From Ga0074139 sp964515195 (lineage in GTDB: Bacteria; Bdellovibrionota; Bdellovibrionia; Bdellovibrionales; Bdellovibrionaceae): a stretch of 35,728 nt of DNA. This document shows positions 32,645 to 35,728 of this stretch, piece by piece. A program made the translations under genes and the position numbers. The notes beneath the pieces were generated by a model that saw only the letters and a list, made by a program, of their open reading frames with translations, was not told the DNA's origin and made no database searches. Numbering within the stretch: the stretch's first letter is position 1; each line of letters begins with the position of its first letter. Location of the stretch: the NCBI GenBank assembly GCA_964515195.1, contig CAZETK010000035.1, positions 1-35,728 on the forward strand, written 5' to 3'.

Positions 32645-33322
32645 TTACTTTGAATCTACTTTTCGAATTCGTGCTTTCATTCTTGTAAGTAAATCTTCAT
32701 CTTGGATAAAACTTTCCATGAGTTGAATGATCTCTTCCCCCATCCCCTTCACGCCGGCTTGAACGTAGAGTCGATTTGCTAGGGATAAGACCCACTCGGG
32801 GGCGCCATGCTGCCCGGCCTGAAGGTAAAGGTCAGCCGCTTTTTTGTGATCTTTTTCTTCGTAAAGGGCGTGGTAAGCGGCTGCATAGGACAATCTCCAG
32901 TCCATGGGGTATCTTTCGGTACCCAGATCGAAAAGTTTTGAAGCCCCCTCATAGTCTGAAACAAGCACCGTTAAGGCAAGGCCGCCCTGATAGTAGACAA
33001 TTTTGTAATTAGGGTCCAGTCGCACGATTGTTAGAAGCATTTCCGACAGCCAAGAGTTACCTCGACAAAGGTGTTCAGCCAACCTCTCCTCACAGTAATC
33101 GAAATCCTGTATAGACCTAATCCAAAACAAATCAGCCAGCTGTGCTCTCATTCCTAGGCTGTAATGTTCAACTGCAGGTGGGGGCGGCAGCAAGTCCTTC
33201 ACTTTGACAACTTGCCCATGCCGACTACTTTCGCTGATTATAAAAATCAAGACTAGTAGTACAGTACCTACAGAAATATAGTTTTTCCAGGAGTGAAAAA
33301 AAATTAAGGGGTGGTAAACCAC
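32645..33322 (-). CDS. Membrane-anchored helical-repeat protein downstream of pilA
   Basis: Up to 225 aa. A hydrophobic stretch near 15-32 (ISVGTVLLVLIFIISES) looks like a signal anchor, followed by DLLPPPPAV and then TPR-like helices (GGLALTVLVSDYEGASKLFD, YAAAYHALYEEKDHKKAADL, APEWVLSLANRLYVQAGVKG). I recognise no named family. The only start that keeps the anchor is the GTG at 33322, which lies inside the terminator hairpin of pilA and has no properly spaced SD; a TTG at 33250 would remove most of the anchor. Expression may depend on read-through from pilA, or the start is mis-set. A role in pilus biogenesis is suggested only by position. Confidence 0.65.
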   Translation of the reverse strand: MVYHPLIFFHSWKNYISVGTVLLVLIFIISESSRHGQVVKVKDLLPPPPAVEHYSLGMRAQLADLFWIRSIQDFDYCEERLAEHLCRGNSWLSEMLLTIVRLDPNYKIVYYQGGLALTVLVSDYEGASKLFDLGTERYPMDWRLSYAAAYHALYEEKDHKKAADLYLQAGQHGAPEWVLSLANRLYVQAGVKGMGEEIIQLMESFIQDEDLLTRMKARIRKVDSK

Positions 33323-33330
33323 CCCTTAAT
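33296..33330 (-). terminator. Rho-independent terminator of pilA
   Basis: ATTAAGGGGTGG (33303-33314) and CCACCCCTTAAT (33319-33330) form a perfect 12-bp stem with a four-base loop, and the minus strand continues into eight Ts. It lies 34 bp after the pilA stop. The GTG start of the next gene (33322-33320) is inside the stem. Confidence 0.92.
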
Positions 33331-33364
33331 AGTATCGTTACACATTTATGTTTGCAATCGCAGA

Positions 33365-33967
33365 TTAAGGAATACCGATTTGCGTATTGCGAAGAACCTT
33401 CTTCTCATCAATTGTCCATCGATCTGCATTAGTATATGAAGAGTAAATTTGAGCGTGAGCTTGTGCCGTAAAGGCGATATCACTTGCTGTTCCTGCATTC
33501 ACAGCTATAGGACCAATATTGGCGCCCGCTGCACCGGCTGCTTTCATACGACATCCCGCTTGTACAAATGCAGCATCCGCATCAGTTGTACCCGCTGGCG
33601 CGCAGAAGATAAGTGCTGTAGCATCGCTATTCCCTGGCACCGGCGCCACTCCACCTGGCGCGTAGTTAGGGGCGCAGCCAGACCAGTCCGCAGCACACGT
33701 GGCGCTAAAACCAACATCGTAAAGTACATCACCTGTTGGGGCAAAGCCCAACGCCTGGAAGGCTGTCGCATAACCAGCGTACTCGGCATTGAAAGACTTC
33801 TCTGCTGTATAAAGGTTCGCTAAAGAACTCTTCGCCTCGCTCTGTCTTGATTTGGCTTGGAACTTGGAGAACTGGGGCACGGCCACAGCTGCCAAGATTC
33901 CGATGATCGCCACGACCACCATCAATTCTACAAGAGAAAAACCCTTGTTGTTCATACTTACGTTCAT
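33365..33967 (-). CDS. pilA: Type IVa major pilin (PilA-like)
   Basis: Prepilin of 200 aa with a class III leader: MNVSMNNKG is cut before Phe10, giving FSLVELMVVVAIIGILAAVAVP with the conserved Glu at +5. The N-terminal helix continues through FSKFQAKSRQSEAKSSLANLYTAEKSF. The globular part is Ala/Gly-rich with four Cys (two near CAADWSGC, then FCAPAG and GCRMK), so one or two disulfides are likely. Start 33967 has GGAGG six bases upstream; the ATG at 33955 has none. Type IVa pili of Bdellovibrio are needed for prey invasion. A single transcript with a strong terminator is expected, with possible read-through into the next gene. Confidence 0.95.
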   Translation of the reverse strand: MNVSMNNKGFSLVELMVVVAIIGILAAVAVPQFSKFQAKSRQSEAKSSLANLYTAEKSFNAEYAGYATAFQALGFAPTGDVLYDVGFSATCAADWSGCAPNYAPGGVAPVPGNSDATALIFCAPAGTTDADAAFVQAGCRMKAAGAAGANIGPIAVNAGTASDIAFTAQAHAQIYSSYTNADRWTIDEKKVLRNTQIGIP

Positions 33968-34345
33968 TTAAGACCTCCATTAGTCCTCGACGGTTTTAGC
34001 GTCGTTAAAGTGTTTTCTTTTTTTACAACTGTCAAAAAGATCGAACTTCTTCATTCTGAATTGATTTTCATCATTTCGCAAGTTTCCTTCTCGGACTGAG
34101 ACGTCACCCGCTCGAGTCTAGTCTTGTGTTGAGTTTTCAAAGGGTTATTCATACAGGTTCGCTTCGTCAGGCTATGTTCGTCATGACTATTGGACGCTTT
34201 TCTTTTCGAAAATTTTGTATCATATTGGGAAAAGTAAAGTTGGGTTATGATTGTAAAGGGTAAACAACTCGAGATAGACGATAGCCCCGCCTGCTCAGTG
34301 GAGAAAAGAATGAAGTTAGAGTCCAGGAAATTGAAGGTTTATGGG
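33968..34345. other. Divergent control region between pilA and clpS
   Basis: No gene is supported here. On the minus side a TTGACA lies at about 34031-34036, but no good -10 is found at the usual spacing. A small hairpin (CGACG/CGTCG, about 33979-33995) sits in the pilA leader just before its SD. On the plus side the clpS frame is open from 34247. GGAG six bases before ATG 34310 could start a longer ClpS; GAAGG before ATG 34346 supports the shorter one. Confidence 0.5.
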
Positions 34346-34678
34346 ATGAGCAAGACCAAGGTCCCGTCAACGGGCTCACCTGATGAGCAGTCCGAATCTG
34401 GCGTTGAGGTGTTGCCGGTTGTCGAGACACCTCGAATGTATGCGGTTATTCTCCTTAACGATGACTACACACCTATGGACTTTGTTGTGGCGATACTTCG
34501 CCGTTTCTTTGGCAAGACCGAAGAAGAGGCTGAAAAGGTCATGCTCGATGTACATGAAAAAGGTTCGGGGGTCGCTGGAGTTTTCACTCTTGAGGTGGCC
34601 GAAATGAAGGTTATGCAAGTCAACCAATACTCTCAACTGAATCAGCATCCTCTTAAATGCACCATGAAAGAAGCCTGA
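34346..34678 (+). CDS. clpS: ATP-dependent Clp protease adaptor ClpS
   Basis: N-degron adaptor that hands substrates to ClpAP. The core MYAVILLNDDYTPMDFVVAI, a VMLDVHEKGSGVAGVFTLEVAE segment and the C-terminal YSQLNQHPLKCTMKEA match E. coli ClpS, including the Asp pair and hydrophobic pocket that bind N-terminal residues and the His region. From ATG 34346 the protein is 110 aa, near the usual 106, with GAAGG eight bases upstream. ATG 34310 has a better-spaced GGAG and would add 12 residues (MKLESRKLKVYG); the choice is not settled. clpA follows 201 bp downstream on the same strand, the standard pairing. Confidence 0.96.
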   Translation: MSKTKVPSTGSPDEQSESGVEVLPVVETPRMYAVILLNDDYTPMDFVVAILRRFFGKTEEEAEKVMLDVHEKGSGVAGVFTLEVAEMKVMQVNQYSQLNQHPLKCTMKEA

Positions 34679-34792
34679 ACAACTCCCTACTCGCGAAGAA
34701 AACTTGATTTTTTCCGAGATCAGTTTGGAAAACTTCAAGACCTTGATTTTCCCGAGAAACGACTCAATGTTATTTTGCAGCTCTAAAGTCTA

Positions 34793-34818
34793 GTCTATTC
34801 AAATCATTCTAAATAGAC
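34793..34818. repeat. Inverted repeat in the clpS-clpA gap
   Basis: GTCTATT (34793-34799) and AATAGAC (34812-34818) flank 12 bases, about 60 bp before the clpA ATG. It may be an operator or an RNA hairpin. TAAGAT a little downstream is a weak -10 candidate for clpA. Confidence 0.3.
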
Positions 34819-34879
34819 GACAATAGAGTTAAGATACGTAGAGGCCCTTTTATTTATCCGGGCTTTAAAGGTGGGGCGT

Positions 34880-35728
34880 ATGATGACTCGAGAACTGGAA
34901 AGACGATTAGCCGAAGCGGCGGAAATGGCCAAACAGTTCCGTCATGAGTTCGTCACTTTGGAACATATTCTACTTAGCCTGAGCGCAAGCCCCGCCACAG
35001 TGGAAATTCTGAATGCTTTAAAGGTGGATGTCCCCGCCTTAAAGATTCGTTTGCGAGATTATCTTAAAAAAATTCCCGGTATCACCCAGGAGCAAATCGA
35101 CAGCTATGGCGGTTACGACTCCTGGCAGCCCGAGTTCACTCTGGCCTGTCATCGCCTGTTTCAACGGGCGGCCTTACAAGTTAAAAGTTCCGGGAAAAAC
35201 CAAATTACTGAAGGAACGTTACTCGTGGCCTTATTCTACGAGCAAGATTCGCACGCCGTTTACTCCTTGGCGCAATTCGGTCTGACCCAGTTTGATATTA
35301 TCAATTTTATCTCTCACGGAATTGAAAAAGACTCTTATGCCCTACCTTCGGCTCCCTCTTTGGGTGAGGATGAGTTCGGGCGCGAAGGCAAAGGCTCGGC
35401 CTTGGAAAGTTTTTGTGTCAATCTCACCCAATTGGCAAAAGATGGAAAACTGGATCCCGTTATTGGAAGGGAAAGCTTGATTGAGCGGATGGTCCAAGTT
35501 CTAGCACGAAGAACAAAAAACAATCCACTTCTAATTGGCGAACCAGGCGTTGGAAAAACCGCTGTCGTTGAAGGATTGGCTCAAAAAGTTGTTCAAGGGC
35601 GGGTGCCTGAGAGTCTAAAGAATAATGAGATTTACTCTTTAGACATGGGTACATTATTAGCTGGCTCTAAATTTCTTGGAGATATCGAAGGTCTACTGAA
35701 AGGGATTCGTAAAGAGAGACAACGCCGA
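34880..35728 (+). CDS. clpA: ATP-dependent Clp protease ATPase subunit ClpA (3' end outside window)
   Basis: The frame is open to the right edge, so only the first 283 residues are seen. The N-domain (1-150) starts MMTRELERRLAEAAEMAKQF with RHEFVTLEHILLSL, the ClpS-binding repeat unit. The D1 module begins LDPVIGRESLIERMVQVLARR and has Walker A GEPGVGKT at 220-227. The pore-1 loop, usually KYRG(E/D)FE, reads K264-F-L-G-D-I-E here, with Leu for the conserved Arg and GLL where most have ERL. AAGGTG lies about seven bases before the ATG. Pairing with clpS supports ClpA rather than ClpB or ClpC. Confidence 0.96.
   Translation, partial: MMTRELERRLAEAAEMAKQFRHEFVTLEHILLSLSASPATVEILNALKVDVPALKIRLRDYLKKIPGITQEQIDSYGGYDSWQPEFTLACHRLFQRAALQVKSSGKNQITEGTLLVALFYEQDSHAVYSLAQFGLTQFDIINFISHGIEKDSYALPSAPSLGEDEFGREGKGSALESFCVNLTQLAKDGKLDPVIGRESLIERMVQVLARRTKNNPLLIGEPGVGKTAVVEGLAQKVVQGRVPESLKNNEIYSLDMGTLLAGSKFLGDIEGLLKGIRKERQRR

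Overview
The window looks like chromosomal DNA of a Bdellovibrio-like bacterium (Bdellovibrionota, formerly in the Deltaproteobacteria). The evidence is a giant mosaic fibre protein ending in an S74 chaperone domain, an Agl/Glt-type gliding-motor operon, a type IVa major pilin, a lipoprotein with an FQNC-type lipobox, and moderate GC content. No tRNA, rRNA, CRISPR array, insertion sequence or prophage was seen. Identification is by reading motifs only; no database search was possible.

Layout. (1) 1-5238, +: the 3' part of a very large fibre/adhesin gene, built from shuffled and duplicated modules and open at the left edge. (2) 11005-5419, -: five tightly packed genes: an SDR (YdfG-like), class II fumarase, an unknown 315-aa protein, a zinc-ribbon protein with a Tudor-like tail, and a Rep-like helicase. 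(3) 11147-14009: EVE-domain gene plus DusC-like gene (+), glutaredoxin (+) with a good promoter, and a second Dus gene (-). (4) 22600-14116, -: an eight-gene gliding operon encoding an outer-membrane barrel, the TolQ/TolR-like motor (AglR plus two TolR-like proteins), two periplasmic TPR proteins (GltE- and GltD-like), a small secreted protein, and an FHA-TM-TonB-like protein (GltG-like). Most junctions overlap (ATGA, TAATG, TGATG). A PilZ gene with a possible GYF-like N-terminus is transcribed divergently from it. (5) 23557-26593: purK and purE on +, split by an inverted vWA lipoprotein gene whose terminator lies inside the end of purK. (6) 29027-26648, -: acetyl-CoA synthetase and a small membrane protein. 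(7) 32321-29166, -: dnaJ then dnaK, in the reverse of the usual order, each with a similar heat-shock-like promoter. (8) 32361-32588: a gene-free stretch forming a very long imperfect palindrome. (9) 33967-32645, -: pilA, its terminator, and a membrane-anchored repeat protein whose start lies inside that terminator. (10) 34346 to the right edge, +: clpS and the 5' part of clpA.

How they fit together: the fibre, pilin and gliding motor are surface tools for prey contact and movement, and the PilZ protein is a plausible c-di-GMP input to the gliding complex. The other genes are central housekeeping: fumarate and acetate metabolism, purine synthesis, tRNA dihydrouridylation, redox, helicase, chaperones and proteolysis. 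The best candidates for something undescribed are the 228-bp palindromic element next to dnaJ, the zinc-ribbon/Tudor-like protein paired with a Rep-like helicase, the pilA terminator that overlaps the next gene's start, and the non-canonical first pore loop of ClpA.
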